Of a stretch of 64,000 nucleotides of DNA, positions 51,286 to 60,033 are shown piece after piece. The stretch comes from UBA1479 sp040218445 (GTDB lineage Bacteria; Pseudomonadota; Alphaproteobacteria; Rhodospirillales; Casp-alpha2). Below the pieces are notes generated by a model. That model was not told the DNA's origin. It made no database searches and was given only the letters and a program-made list of their open reading frames with translations. Both the position numbers and the translations under genes were made by a program. How positions within the stretch are numbered: the first letter of the stretch is position 1; each line of letters starts with the position of its first letter. Where the stretch lies: assembly GCA_040218445.1 (NCBI GenBank), contig JAVJRK010000012.1, forward strand, positions 124,001 to 188,000, in the 5' to 3' direction.

Positions 51286-51312
51286 CATTGTGCCTTAATG
51301 GAATTCGGCAGG

Positions 51313-51726
51313 TTAAGCCGGTTCCTGCGTGAAGTCCTTGTCGTCGACGGGCTCCAGCCAGGTCGCACCCTCGCCTTGGTCATTGGCTTCGGACAGCGCC
51401 AGATGGCACATCATGCTGTCAGGCGCGGCCCCATGCCAATGGCGCGCGTTGGGCGGAATGACGACCGTGTCACCGGCGTTGATTTCCTCGACCGCCTGGC
51501 CTTCCAGCTGATAACGGCCCGAGCCGGACAACACATACAGCACCTGGCCCACGGCATGGGTATGCCAGTTGGTGCGCCCGCCCGGCGTGAAGGTCACGCG
51601 CGACACGCGCAGGCGCGAGGGTGATTCTTCGGAAAAAACGCTTTCGTGCAAAACCTGGCCGACGAAGTTGCTGGCCGGTGCGATTTTGGTTTCGCGGTCG
51701 CCCGCGCGAATGATTCTGGGTTCCAT
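51313..51726 (-). CDS. Cupin domain protein
   Basis: A 137-residue single-domain cupin. Metal ligands are in motif 1, NWHTHAVGQVLYVLSG (two His, about residues 54-69), and motif 2, ARHWHGAAPDS (about 93-103). It resembles the family annotated as carboxymuconolactone-decarboxylase-associated or quercetin-2,3-dioxygenase-like cupins; the reaction is unknown. GGGAGGATC gives a strong ribosome site before ATG 51726. A TTGTATACAA palindrome 43 bases upstream suggests GntR-type control shared with coxSML and tcuAB. Confidence 0.88.
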   Translation of the reverse strand: MEPRIIRAGDRETKIAPASNFVGQVLHESVFSEESPSRLRVSRVTFTPGGRTNWHTHAVGQVLYVLSGSGRYQLEGQAVEEINAGDTVVIPPNARHWHGAAPDSMMCHLALSEANDQGEGATWLEPVDDKDFTQEPA

Positions 51727-51768
51727 GGGGTGATCCTCCCGTTTGTTGGATGTTTACTGCTGGGTGTT

Positions 51769-51778
51769 TTGTATACAA
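51769..51778. promoter_or_regulatory. TTGTATACAA palindrome upstream of the cupin gene
   Basis: The perfect palindrome TTGTATACAA lies 43-52 bases upstream of the cupin ATG, where the minus-strand promoter is expected. The same palindrome occurs at 10431-10440 and 46231-46240. A -10 such as TAAACA could lie between it and the gene, but I cannot fix the promoter exactly. Confidence 0.6.
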
Positions 51779-51934
51779 TGGCATGGGCCTGCCGCAAGGT
51801 GAAGCCGCCCGGTGCCGACATCGCGTTTTCCCCGCTTGAAGGGGGGCATCCGCAGGCCTATTTTGTCCGCGCTGGCGCTCATCTGTGGCACCGCACCTTT
51901 TGACCCCCGAAATTCCGGCGAGACCGAACCTGAC

Positions 51935-52795
51935 ATGCCCGACGCCTCAACCAATACGACGGACACGCCGCCCACGGGTCCGGTCGGTCGCCTGCAGGCC
52001 TTTATCGAAGCCGAGGCCACCCGCCGCTTCATCATCGCCGTGATCGTCATCAACGCGATCATCCTGGGCTTGGAAACCTCGCCCAGCGTCATGTCGGCTG
52101 CGGGCGATGTGCTGGTGTTCCTGGATCAGGTGGCCGTCGCCATCTTCGTCGCGGAAATCGCGATCAAGCTGGTGGTCTACCGCCTGCGCTTTTTCACCAA
52201 TCCCTGGAACGTGTTCGATTTCCTGATCGTCGGGGTCTCATTGATGCCGGCATCGGACGGCCTGACCGTTTTGCGCGCACTGCGCATCCTGCGCGCCCTG
52301 CGCCTTGTCTCCGCCGTGCCGAAAATGCGTGTGGTCATTCAGGCCCTGCTTGAAGCCGTGCCGGGCATGAGCTCCGTCCTGGCCCTGCTGTGCCTGGTGT
52401 TTTATATCGCCGCCGTGATGGCGACCAAGCTGTTCGGCGCCGATTTCGACGCCTGGTTCGGCACCGTCGGAAAGTCCGCCTATACCCTGTTCCAGATCAT
52501 GACCCTGGAATCCTGGTCCATGGGGATCGTCCGTCCGGTGATGGAACTGTATCCCTATGCCTGGGTGTTCTTCGTGCCCTTCATCCTGATCGTCACTTTT
52601 GCCGTCCTCAACCTGTTCATCGCCATCATCGTCAACTGCATGCACGACGCGGCGGCGATCGAGGAAGTGGCCCATCAGGCCGAACAGGATGAAATGATCC
52701 GAAAACTCGCCGCGCAGATTGACCGTATCGAAGCCAAGATCACGGATATGGCCGACCGCCAAGGCCAAGACGACGCGGCAGACGGCCGTCAATAA
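51935..52795 (+). CDS. NavBac-type voltage-gated sodium channel
   Basis: A 286-residue single-repeat ion channel with six membrane helices. S1 is RRFIIAVIVINAIILGLET near residue 30. S4 carries regularly spaced arginines in LRALRILRALRLVS near 110-123. The pore filter is T190-L-E-S-W-S-M, the same as in the crystallised Arcobacter channel NavAb. S6 is VLNLFIAIIVNCMHDAA, followed by an acidic and then coiled-coil C-terminus (IRKLAAQIDRIEAKITDMAD) that would tetramerise it. It conducts Na+ and is often linked to motility and pH homeostasis. ATG 51935 gives the usual N-terminus. Its end overlaps the convergent DMT gene by 56 bases. Confidence 0.92.
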   Translation: MPDASTNTTDTPPTGPVGRLQAFIEAEATRRFIIAVIVINAIILGLETSPSVMSAAGDVLVFLDQVAVAIFVAEIAIKLVVYRLRFFTNPWNVFDFLIVGVSLMPASDGLTVLRALRILRALRLVSAVPKMRVVIQALLEAVPGMSSVLALLCLVFYIAAVMATKLFGADFDAWFGTVGKSAYTLFQIMTLESWSMGIVRPVMELYPYAWVFFVPFILIVTFAVLNLFIAIIVNCMHDAAAIEEVAHQAEQDEMIRKLAAQIDRIEAKITDMADRQGQDDAADGRQ

Positions 52796-53666
52796 AGAGC
52801 AGACCCAAACCGATTACGGCAGCCCCCAACAATTCCCACGGCTTCACCGCCTCGCCTAGAAACAGGACACCCAGGGCCATTGCCGTCACCGGAATAAGCA
52901 AGGTCACCAACATGACGTTACTCGCCCCGGCGCTGACCAGTAGACGGAAGAACACGATATAAGCCAAGGCCGTGCCAAACGCGGCCAGGGCAAAAATCGC
53001 GCCGATGGTCGACGGGGCCGGCAGGGCCAGTTCCCACGGGCGGTCCCACAGACCGGCGACCACAGCCATGACGAGACTGGAACAGATCAACTGACAGGTC
53101 GCCGATTTCAACGGCGCCACGCCGCCCAGATGGCGGCGCCCCCAAAGACCGGCGAAGGCATAGCTGACCGTCGCTGCCAAACACAAGCCGATCCCGATGC
53201 TCTGGCTTGTGTCACCGCCATCGCCGCCCCGCAGGACGGCCACGCCGACAACACCCAGGACAACCCCAATGACGCGGCATGCGGTCAACCGCTCTACCCC
53301 GAAACCCGCCATGACGAGAACGGTAAACAGCGGTGTCATCGCATTGATGATCGAAGCCAGGCCGACAGTCACCTGTGTCTGCCCGAAGAACAACAAGCTG
53401 AACGGCAGAACGTTGTTCAGCATCCCCATAACGAAAAACGGCCACCAAGCCGCCCATCCGCGTGGCAACCGATGGCCGTGGGCAACGAACAGCGGCAGCA
53501 ATATCAACGCCGCCAGAAAGACGCGGGCGAACACGACCGTCAGCGGCGGGACTTCCTGTACGGCGGCACCGGCAAAAAAGAACGCACCACCCCACAACAC
53601 GGACAGAAACACCAACTGTCCCCATTCGGAGCCGTTCATGGAACGAAGTGGCTGGCCTTGTGTCAT
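52740..53666 (-). CDS. DMT superfamily EamA-type transporter
   Basis: A 308-residue membrane protein of the drug/metabolite transporter superfamily with about ten hydrophobic helices in two EamA repeats. The first repeat begins LVFLSVLWGGAFFFAGAAV; the second has VSYAFAGLWGRRHLGG and ends in VTAMALGVLFLGEAVKPWEL. Members export amino acids, metabolites or drugs; the substrate is unknown. The start is uncertain: ATG 53666 is used here, with a purine-rich GGGGGG close upstream, but ATG 53639 or GTG 53708 are possible. The C-terminal end overlaps the channel gene on the other strand by 56 bases. Confidence 0.86.
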   Translation of the reverse strand: MTQGQPLRSMNGSEWGQLVFLSVLWGGAFFFAGAAVQEVPPLTVVFARVFLAALILLPLFVAHGHRLPRGWAAWWPFFVMGMLNNVLPFSLLFFGQTQVTVGLASIINAMTPLFTVLVMAGFGVERLTACRVIGVVLGVVGVAVLRGGDGGDTSQSIGIGLCLAATVSYAFAGLWGRRHLGGVAPLKSATCQLICSSLVMAVVAGLWDRPWELALPAPSTIGAIFALAAFGTALAYIVFFRLLVSAGASNVMLVTLLIPVTAMALGVLFLGEAVKPWELLGAAVIGLGLLFIDGRLPRRLGLGGRPYP

Positions 53667-53764
53667 GTCCCCCCGCGGACCGGTGAACCCCGCATCAATG
53701 ATGCCCACACCGGCGTGGGTGATCTTCCCGGTTCTTGCGCATGATCTCCAGGTCAGAGTGACAG

Positions 53765-54982
53765 TTAGATAATACCCCGTGCCTTCAGATCCGCGATGTC
53801 CGCTTCGGACAGACCCAACAGCTTGCCGTAGATATCCCCGTTGGAAGCGCCCAGCCCCTGGCCGAGCGTTTTGATCCGGCCCGGCGTTTTCGACAGCTTG
53901 GGCACCACGCCCGGGATCGTGATCTCCCCGACCTCGGGATCCTGGACCGTGACCAGTTGATCGCGGGCACGGAACTGCGGGTCTTCGAAGATATCGGCGA
54001 TGGAGTTGATCGGCCCGGCCGGAACTTCCGCACCGATGCAGGCCTCCATCACCTGCTCACGGGTCATGGACAGGCACCAGTTGGTCACTTCCTCGATCAC
54101 CGTGTCGCGATGTTTCAAACGTTCGGCCAAATCGCCGTAGGCATCCCACAGATCCGGGCGTTTCATGCCCTGGGTCAGGCGTTCGAACATCTTGGACGTG
54201 GTGCAGGCGATGGACAGGAATTTGCCGTCGCCGCAGGGAAAATGACCATGGGGTACGGCGTTCAACGTCCCCGTGCCCTCGGGCTCGCGCACGGTGCCGA
54301 CCGCCGCATAGGCCGGGGCCAGTTCGTCCAGCACACGGAACACGCTTTCATAAAGGGCCGCGTCGATGACCTGGCCCTCGCCCGTATTATCGCGGTGACG
54401 CAGGGCCATCATGATGCCGATGGCGCCGTACATGCCGGTCATGTAATCGCCCAAAGACGTCGAACCCGGCGTCACGGGAATCTCCCCGGGCGTGCCGGAA
54501 AGATAGGTCAGCCCGCCGACCGCATGGCCGATGCGCGCGAAGCCGGGCCGGTCCTTGTAAGGTCCCGTCTGGCCGTAACCGGTGACCCGCAGAATCACCA
54601 GCCCCGGGTTCAGTTCATGCAGAACATCCGGCCCCAGGCCCCAGCGTTCCAGGGTGCCCGGGCGGAAATTCTCGATCAGCACATCGGCGTCGGCGACCAG
54701 CTTTTTCAAAAGTTCCTGGCCCTCGGCCTCGCGCAAATTAAGGGTGATCGATTTCTTGTTACGGGCCTCGGTCAGCCAGGCCAGGGTCGAATCCTCGCGC
54801 GCCGTCTTGGTGCCGTATTTACGCCAAGGATCGCCCCCCGGGTTGTCGCCTTTTGCGGGCTGTTCGACCTTGATCACATCGGCGCCGAATTCCCCCAGGA
54901 TCGAGCCCGCATAGGGCCCGGCGATGAAGGTCGCGATGTCGATGACGCGGATCCCGTCCAATGCCGTCGGTGTATCAGCCAT
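53765..54982 (-). CDS. CaiB/BaiF family CoA-transferase
   Basis: A 405-residue family III CoA-transferase. The N-terminus GIRVIDIATFIAGPYAGSIL and FGADVIKVEQPAKGD are typical, and the catalytic Asp is in TSLGDYMTGMYGAIG (about residue 175). These enzymes move CoA between an acyl-CoA donor, often succinyl-CoA, and a carboxylic acid. It is the last of a three-gene operon with a hydratase (two-base gap) and an acyl-CoA dehydrogenase, which together describe CoA activation, dehydrogenation and hydration of an organic acid. Mesaconate, itaconate or carnitine-like acids are family possibilities. Confidence 0.92.
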   Translation of the reverse strand: MADTPTALDGIRVIDIATFIAGPYAGSILGEFGADVIKVEQPAKGDNPGGDPWRKYGTKTAREDSTLAWLTEARNKKSITLNLREAEGQELLKKLVADADVLIENFRPGTLERWGLGPDVLHELNPGLVILRVTGYGQTGPYKDRPGFARIGHAVGGLTYLSGTPGEIPVTPGSTSLGDYMTGMYGAIGIMMALRHRDNTGEGQVIDAALYESVFRVLDELAPAYAAVGTVREPEGTGTLNAVPHGHFPCGDGKFLSIACTTSKMFERLTQGMKRPDLWDAYGDLAERLKHRDTVIEEVTNWCLSMTREQVMEACIGAEVPAGPINSIADIFEDPQFRARDQLVTVQDPEVGEITIPGVVPKLSKTPGRIKTLGQGLGASNGDIYGKLLGLSEADIADLKARGII

Positions 54983-54984
54983 GA

Positions 54985-55872
54985 TCAGGTCGCCTCGAAA
55001 TCGGCGTCGGCCTGCATGGCCAGCCAGTTGTCTTGATCAAGTGCCCAGAGGTCGGCCGTATTGTCGCCGGTCGGCTTGCCCTGGAAGGACATGGTGCGGC
55101 CGTCGGTGAAACTGGGCCGGACCGCGCGGTAGGCGAAGCGGGTCATGCGCCGGCCCTGCTTGGCCATTTCGCGCGCACCCAAATCCATCAACAGGGTCGC
55201 GATCAGAGGCCCGTGGACGATCAGATTGGGATAGCCCTCGTCGTTCTGCGTGAACTCGCGGTCGTAATGGATACGGTGGGCGTTGAAGATCAGTGCCGAA
55301 TAACGGAACAGCATGGCCTCGTCCGGCAACACGCTGCGGTTCCAAACAGCCCCTTCCGGCGCGGGCTTGGGTGCCGGGGCCGGGGCGTCGGGCGCGGCCT
55401 CGTCGCGGTAGACGATGTCGTGTTCCTCGACGATCACGTCCTTACCGCCGGCCTGGATGCGGTGTTCGACCAGCACGAACACCAGCCGCCCGGACTTGCC
55501 TTCCTTGAAAGTCACATCCTTCACGGTCGACAGACGCGTCGCCTTATCGCCGATGCGCAGTGTCCCCGGGAACCACACACGCCCGCCGGCCCACATGCGG
55601 CGCGGCAGCGGTACCGGCGGCAGGAACCCGCCCTTCTTGGCATGGCCGTCGAATGCCAATTCGGAATGGATGGGTGTTTCCAGGAAATACAGCCAATGGG
55701 CCGAAGGCGGCAGCGCGTCGCCGTCCCGGGGTTCTGCGTCGTCGCGGTCGATGGTCGCGGAAAGGGCGCGGGCCGGGAAGGCGCCGATGGTGTCTGTCAG
55801 TTCCTGGGTCTTGCCGATCCAGGATTTCAGATGGTCCATGTCCAGGGGGGCATTGGGGTCGATGTCGTCCAT
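54985..55872 (-). CDS. MaoC-like / FAS1-like dehydratase (mesaconyl-C4-CoA hydratase type)
   Basis: A 295-residue double hot-dog protein. The N-terminal FAS1-like dehydratase half shows PPSAHWLYFLETPIHSELAF and RMWAGGRVWFPGTLRIGD; the C-terminal half shows FNAHRIHYDREF and LIVHGPLIATLLMDL. Similarity of layout is to mesaconyl-C4-CoA hydratase of the 3-hydroxypropionate cycle and to itaconyl-CoA hydratase. Hydration of an unsaturated dicarboxyl-CoA is likely. I start at ATG 55872, the family N-terminus; the longer frame from 55932 lacks a ribosome site. It is the middle gene of the operon. Confidence 0.87.
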   Translation of the reverse strand: MDDIDPNAPLDMDHLKSWIGKTQELTDTIGAFPARALSATIDRDDAEPRDGDALPPSAHWLYFLETPIHSELAFDGHAKKGGFLPPVPLPRRMWAGGRVWFPGTLRIGDKATRLSTVKDVTFKEGKSGRLVFVLVEHRIQAGGKDVIVEEHDIVYRDEAAPDAPAPAPKPAPEGAVWNRSVLPDEAMLFRYSALIFNAHRIHYDREFTQNDEGYPNLIVHGPLIATLLMDLGAREMAKQGRRMTRFAYRAVRPSFTDGRTMSFQGKPTGDNTADLWALDQDNWLAMQADADFEAT

Positions 55873-55903
55873 GAGAGGTGGTCTTTCGTCGTTGGTCGTA
55901 ATC

Positions 55904-57064
55904 TTAGAAGGATCGCGGCATGTCCAGGACATGCTCGGCGATGTAGGACAGGATCAGGTTGGTCGAAATGGGGGCCACCTGATAGAGGCGCGTTTCGCGG
56001 AACTTTCGTTCCACGTCGTATTCCTCGGCAAAGCCGAAACCGCCGTGGGTCTGCAGGCACATGTCGGCCGCATGCCAGGACGCATCGGCGGCCAGCAGCT
56101 TGCACATGTTGGCCATCTCGCCCGCGTCGCCACCCCGATCGAATGTTTCCGCGGCCTGACGAACCATCAGGGCGGCGGCTTCGGTTTCCGCATAGGACCG
56201 GGCGATCGGGAACTGAATGCCCTGGTTCTGGCCGATGGGCCGGTCGAACACTCGGCGGTCGACGGCATAGTCGCGGGCCTTCTGAATGAACCAGCGGGCA
56301 TCGCCGATGCATTCCGATCCGATCAGAATGCGTTCCGCGTTCATGCCGTCCAGGATGTAGTAGAACCCGCGCCCTTCCTCGCCGATTAGATTGTCGGCGG
56401 GCACGCGCAGGTCGTCGAAAAAGATTTCCGTGGTCGCGTGATTGACCATGGCGCGGAGCTTCTTGATCTCCAACCCCTTACCCAGCGCTTCACGCATATC
56501 GATCAGGAAGATGGACATACCCTGGTGGGGCTTGGCCGCTTCTTCCCGGGGCGTGGTGCGGGCCAGCAGCAGCATCAGGTCGGAATGCTCGGCGCGCGAT
56601 GTCCAGACCTTCTGGCCGTTGATCACCCATTCGTTACCGTCGCGCCGGGCCGTGGTGTGGATGCGGGTGGTGTCCGTGCCGGACGTGGGTTCGGTCACGC
56701 CGAAGGCCTGCAGGCGTAATTTGCCCGAGGCGATGTCCGGCAGAAAGCGGGATTTCTTGCCCTCGTCGCCGTGGCGCAGAAGTGCGCCCATGATATACAT
56801 CTGGGCGTGGCAGGCGCCGCCGTTGCAGCCGGATTTGTGGATTTCCTCCATGATCGCCGTGGCTTCCGACAGGCCCAGGCCCGAGCCGCCGTATTCTTCC
56901 GGGATCAGGCAAGCCAAGAAGCCCGCATCCGTCAGGGCCTGGACGAACTCGGCCGGATAGGCCTGTTCGCGGTCCTTTTCCCGCCAGTATTCGCCGGGGA
57001 AATCCCGGCAGAGCGCAGCAACGGATTCCCGGATTTCCGGGTGCGTAATGGTATCGTTGGTCAT
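55904..57064 (-). CDS. Acyl-CoA dehydrogenase family protein
   Basis: A 386-residue FAD-dependent acyl-CoA dehydrogenase. Typical motifs are GVTEPTSGTDTTRIHTTA (about residue 125), INGQKVWTSRAEHSD near 155, the FAD-binding QNQGIQFPIARSYAE near 275, and the catalytic-base region QTHGGFGFAEEYDVER near 345-360. It introduces a double bond alpha,beta to the CoA ester and passes electrons to ETF. It is first in the operon with the hydratase and the CoA-transferase. It is divergent from the glycosyltransferase gene across 127 bases. Confidence 0.93.
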   Translation of the reverse strand: MTNDTITHPEIRESVAALCRDFPGEYWREKDREQAYPAEFVQALTDAGFLACLIPEEYGGSGLGLSEATAIMEEIHKSGCNGGACHAQMYIMGALLRHGDEGKKSRFLPDIASGKLRLQAFGVTEPTSGTDTTRIHTTARRDGNEWVINGQKVWTSRAEHSDLMLLLARTTPREEAAKPHQGMSIFLIDMREALGKGLEIKKLRAMVNHATTEIFFDDLRVPADNLIGEEGRGFYYILDGMNAERILIGSECIGDARWFIQKARDYAVDRRVFDRPIGQNQGIQFPIARSYAETEAAALMVRQAAETFDRGGDAGEMANMCKLLAADASWHAADMCLQTHGGFGFAEEYDVERKFRETRLYQVAPISTNLILSYIAEHVLDMPRSF

Positions 57065-57191
57065 GGATGTTCCTAGTATTGTGGTCTTGATACAGACGAA
57101 GTTTTAATGGTTTTAGCGCAACCATGCGCCGTTCCGAAAGACCCACCACGCGGGTTATGGAATTGAACAAGGGATAGAGGCAGGCATTCAC

Positions 57192-58145
57192 GTGTCCGAA
57201 GACCTTAAAATCGCGGTGGTCATTCCCGCCTTCCGGGCGGTCGCCAAGGTCGCAACGGTGATCCAGGGCGTGCCCGGTTGGATCGGGCGGATTTATGTGA
57301 TCGACGACGCCTGCCCCGAAAATTCGGGCGACGCCGCCAAGGCCGCCGGGGACGGACGGGTCATGGTCCTGCGCCGTCAACAGAACGGCGGTGTGGGGGC
57401 GGCGGTCAAGACCGGATACCGCCAGGCCCTGTCCGACGGCTTCGACATCGTGGTCAAAATGGATGCCGACGACCAAATGGACCCGGCCTATCTGGATGAC
57501 CTGCTGAAACCGATCCGTTCGGGACGTGCCGATTATGCCAAGGGCAACCGGTTCCGCGACTTGAAGGCCTTACGCCAGATGCCGCGCGTGCGCCTGTTCG
57601 GTAACAGCATGCTGACCTTCCTGGTTAAGGCCGCGTCGGGGTACTGGGACATGATGGACCCGACCAACGGTTATACCGCCATCAACCGCGATGCCCTGGA
57701 GCGCCTGGAACTGGACCGGGTGTCGGATGGGTATTTCTTTGAATCGGACATGCTGATCCGCCTCAACATCATCGGCGCGGTGGCCGAGGACGTGGCCATC
57801 CCCGCCCGTTATGGGGACGAACAAAGCTCGCTGCACATTCCGTCGATCATGCCCGTGTTCATTTACCGGCTGATCCGCGGCATGGGGAAACGCATTCTGT
57901 TCAAGTACTTCCTTTATGACTTCTCCCTCGGCTCGTTCTACCTTTTGGCGGGCAGCCTTCTAACCGCCTTCGGCCTTGGTTTCGGCGGCTGGAAATGGTG
58001 GCAGGCCGCTCAAACAGGCGTCACCGCGACCATGGGCACCATCATGATCGCCACGCTGGCGATCCTGCTGGGCGTGCAGTTTTTGGTCCAGGCGATCAAT
58101 TTCGATATCCAGACCACGCCAAAGCGCGACCGCGAAGGCGACTAA
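57192..58145 (+). CDS. Glycosyltransferase family 2 with C-terminal membrane helices
   Basis: A 317-residue GT-A enzyme from GTG 57192, preceded by an AGAGGCAGG ribosome site. The nucleotide-sugar motifs are VVIPAFRAVAKV, YVIDDACPENSG and the metal-binding KMDADDQMDP (about residues 92-101). Two hydrophobic helices are at the C-terminus (FYLLAGSLLTAFGLGFGGW and TIMIATLAILLGVQFLV). Layout resembles polyprenyl-phosphate mannosyl or glucosyl transferases that work at the membrane. The B12-type radical SAM gene follows 95 bases later on the same strand, suggesting one pathway, perhaps lipid or glycan modification. Confidence 0.9.
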   Translation: MSEDLKIAVVIPAFRAVAKVATVIQGVPGWIGRIYVIDDACPENSGDAAKAAGDGRVMVLRRQQNGGVGAAVKTGYRQALSDGFDIVVKMDADDQMDPAYLDDLLKPIRSGRADYAKGNRFRDLKALRQMPRVRLFGNSMLTFLVKAASGYWDMMDPTNGYTAINRDALERLELDRVSDGYFFESDMLIRLNIIGAVAEDVAIPARYGDEQSSLHIPSIMPVFIYRLIRGMGKRILFKYFLYDFSLGSFYLLAGSLLTAFGLGFGGWKWWQAAQTGVTATMGTIMIATLAILLGVQFLVQAINFDIQTTPKRDREGD

Positions 58146-58240
58146 GCCTTTGCATCCGACTGTCAATTCACCCTAAAAGGTGCGAGACTCCATTGTCGTT
58201 TCGATCCTGGCGGCAAATGGTGGCGATCATCGGGACAGAT

Positions 58241-60019
58241 ATGACCAATCAGGCCTTACATAACGCAACAGCGAAGACAGCGGACCGCCCGTTCCGCGTC
58301 ATGTTCGTGCATGCGCCGGACCCGGTCTATTCCGACACCCAAACCTACGGTGCGATCTTCATGCCGGTCTGGGCCTATACCCTGGCGTCGCATGTGCCGG
58401 ACGACCTGGGCGTGACCTTGCTGCTGCACGACACGCGGGTTCAGGGCTGGTCCGACATCGAACCGGCCGACCTGTACCTGTTTTCCGGCATCAACCAGGA
58501 CGCCGCCTTCATGAACAAGGTCCGCGCCCACCTGAAAGAACGCGTTCCGTCCGCCCGCTCCATGGTGGGCGGCCCCGTTGCCTGGTCGTTCGATCAGGCC
58601 GGCACGCTGGAACAATTGCAGGACTTCGATCATATCTTCGTTGGCGACGCGGAAGATTCCATCGCCGACCTGATCGCAGCCGTCCGCGACGGTCAGCCCA
58701 TGGAGCATGTCCAGAAGGCACCCGGGCGGTTCGAGATATCCCGCGCCCAGCCCATGCACCGGGGCCTGATGGATACGACCATATCGCGTTATTACGGTGC
58801 CGTGATCGAGGTTTCCCGCGGCTGCCCTTTCCTGTGCGAGTTCTGCGACATCCGCATCATGGACGACAACAACCGCCCCCATAACAAACGGGCGGAGCTG
58901 ATTGTCGAGGAACTGGACCATCTATGTGAAATGGGCGTCTCTCAGATCCTGTTCGCCTGCGACAACTTCATCGGCGAGCCGCGCTGGGCCGAAGACGTGA
59001 TTGATAAAATTCTCGCCTGGAAGGAACGCACGGGCCATACGCCGTCGCTGTACACCTGGCTGACCATCAACCTGCACAACCACCCGGAACTGATGGCCAA
59101 AATGCGCCGCGCCGGGTTCGACATGCTGTTCATCGGCATCGAAAGTTTCTCCAAGAATTCGCTGCTGGAAACAGCCAAGGTCCAGAACTCGGCCACGGAA
59201 CTGACCGAGGTCGTGCGCGAAATCCAGTCCCGCGGCTTCGTCGTGGTCGGCGGGTTGATCTTCGGCTTCGACAGTGACGACGAGGACTGCTTCGACATCA
59301 CGCTCAAGGGGCTGACCGATGCGGCACTTCTGTCGGGCGATCCGTCGCTGCTGACCGCCCTGCCGGGCACACCGCTCTATCGGCGCATGAAACTTTCCAA
59401 GCGCCTGCGCGACGTGCGGTTCGGTCTCGGCGGCTTCAAATACCAGACCAACATCCAGTACCTTCTGCCGCGCCGGACCATGATCGACGGCTACAAACAT
59501 TTCGTCGATGTGTTCACGGACGGCCAGTATCAGTACAACCGTCTGAAAGCCTTCTTCGACCTGCAGCTGGAGGGTAACCACGTTCCCATCGAAGGCCAGG
59601 GGTTCGGCAATACGGGCCTGTTCCTGAAAATGGTGTTCAAGAACTGGCGCGCCCTGCTGCAGCTTTCCCAGCGCATGGCCCGCTTCGCCATGAAGCCGCA
59701 GCGTCTTTACTACGCATTCAAGGGCCTCGCCATGGCCTTCAGCCACCGCAAACAGGTGCCCAACTGGTTCGGCTATTTCCAGTTCTGGCTGTTTGCCTGG
59801 ACCAACGCCGCGCTCAAGTACCTGAACCTCAGCGATGCCGATTTCGACATCGACAACGTGCCCGCCGATTTCGACATCACAGGTATCCTGCCAGGCGACT
59901 ACGGCTCAACCGCGGCCGAGCCCATTCCCGCCGGCAAGATCAAGGCACAGCTTCGCGCCACCACGGCGCAACTTGAAAGCGTGATCGAACGCAAACGCGC
60001 CGCCGCCCCGGCCGAATAA
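58241..60019 (+). CDS. B12-binding-domain radical SAM protein
   Basis: A 592-residue radical SAM protein. The first 170 residues look like a cobalamin-binding Rossmann domain (PFRVMFVHAPDPVYSD, then MVGGPVAWSF and HIFVGDAEDSIADLI), without a clear DxHxxG. The radical SAM cluster Cys are C195, C199 and C202 in GCPFLCEFCDIR, and the SAM-domain strands and FIGIESF follow. The C-terminal 200 residues resemble the DUF4070 tail found in B12-type methylases of hopanoid and chlorophyll pathways. ATG 58241 is used; ATG 58217 is in frame. A methyl transfer or carbon insertion on a lipid or sugar is possible. Confidence 0.86.
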   Translation: MTNQALHNATAKTADRPFRVMFVHAPDPVYSDTQTYGAIFMPVWAYTLASHVPDDLGVTLLLHDTRVQGWSDIEPADLYLFSGINQDAAFMNKVRAHLKERVPSARSMVGGPVAWSFDQAGTLEQLQDFDHIFVGDAEDSIADLIAAVRDGQPMEHVQKAPGRFEISRAQPMHRGLMDTTISRYYGAVIEVSRGCPFLCEFCDIRIMDDNNRPHNKRAELIVEELDHLCEMGVSQILFACDNFIGEPRWAEDVIDKILAWKERTGHTPSLYTWLTINLHNHPELMAKMRRAGFDMLFIGIESFSKNSLLETAKVQNSATELTEVVREIQSRGFVVVGGLIFGFDSDDEDCFDITLKGLTDAALLSGDPSLLTALPGTPLYRRMKLSKRLRDVRFGLGGFKYQTNIQYLLPRRTMIDGYKHFVDVFTDGQYQYNRLKAFFDLQLEGNHVPIEGQGFGNTGLFLKMVFKNWRALLQLSQRMARFAMKPQRLYYAFKGLAMAFSHRKQVPNWFGYFQFWLFAWTNAALKYLNLSDADFDIDNVPADFDITGILPGDYGSTAAEPIPAGKIKAQLRATTAQLESVIERKRAAAPAE

Positions 60020-60033
60020 TCCCTTTCGTCCGG

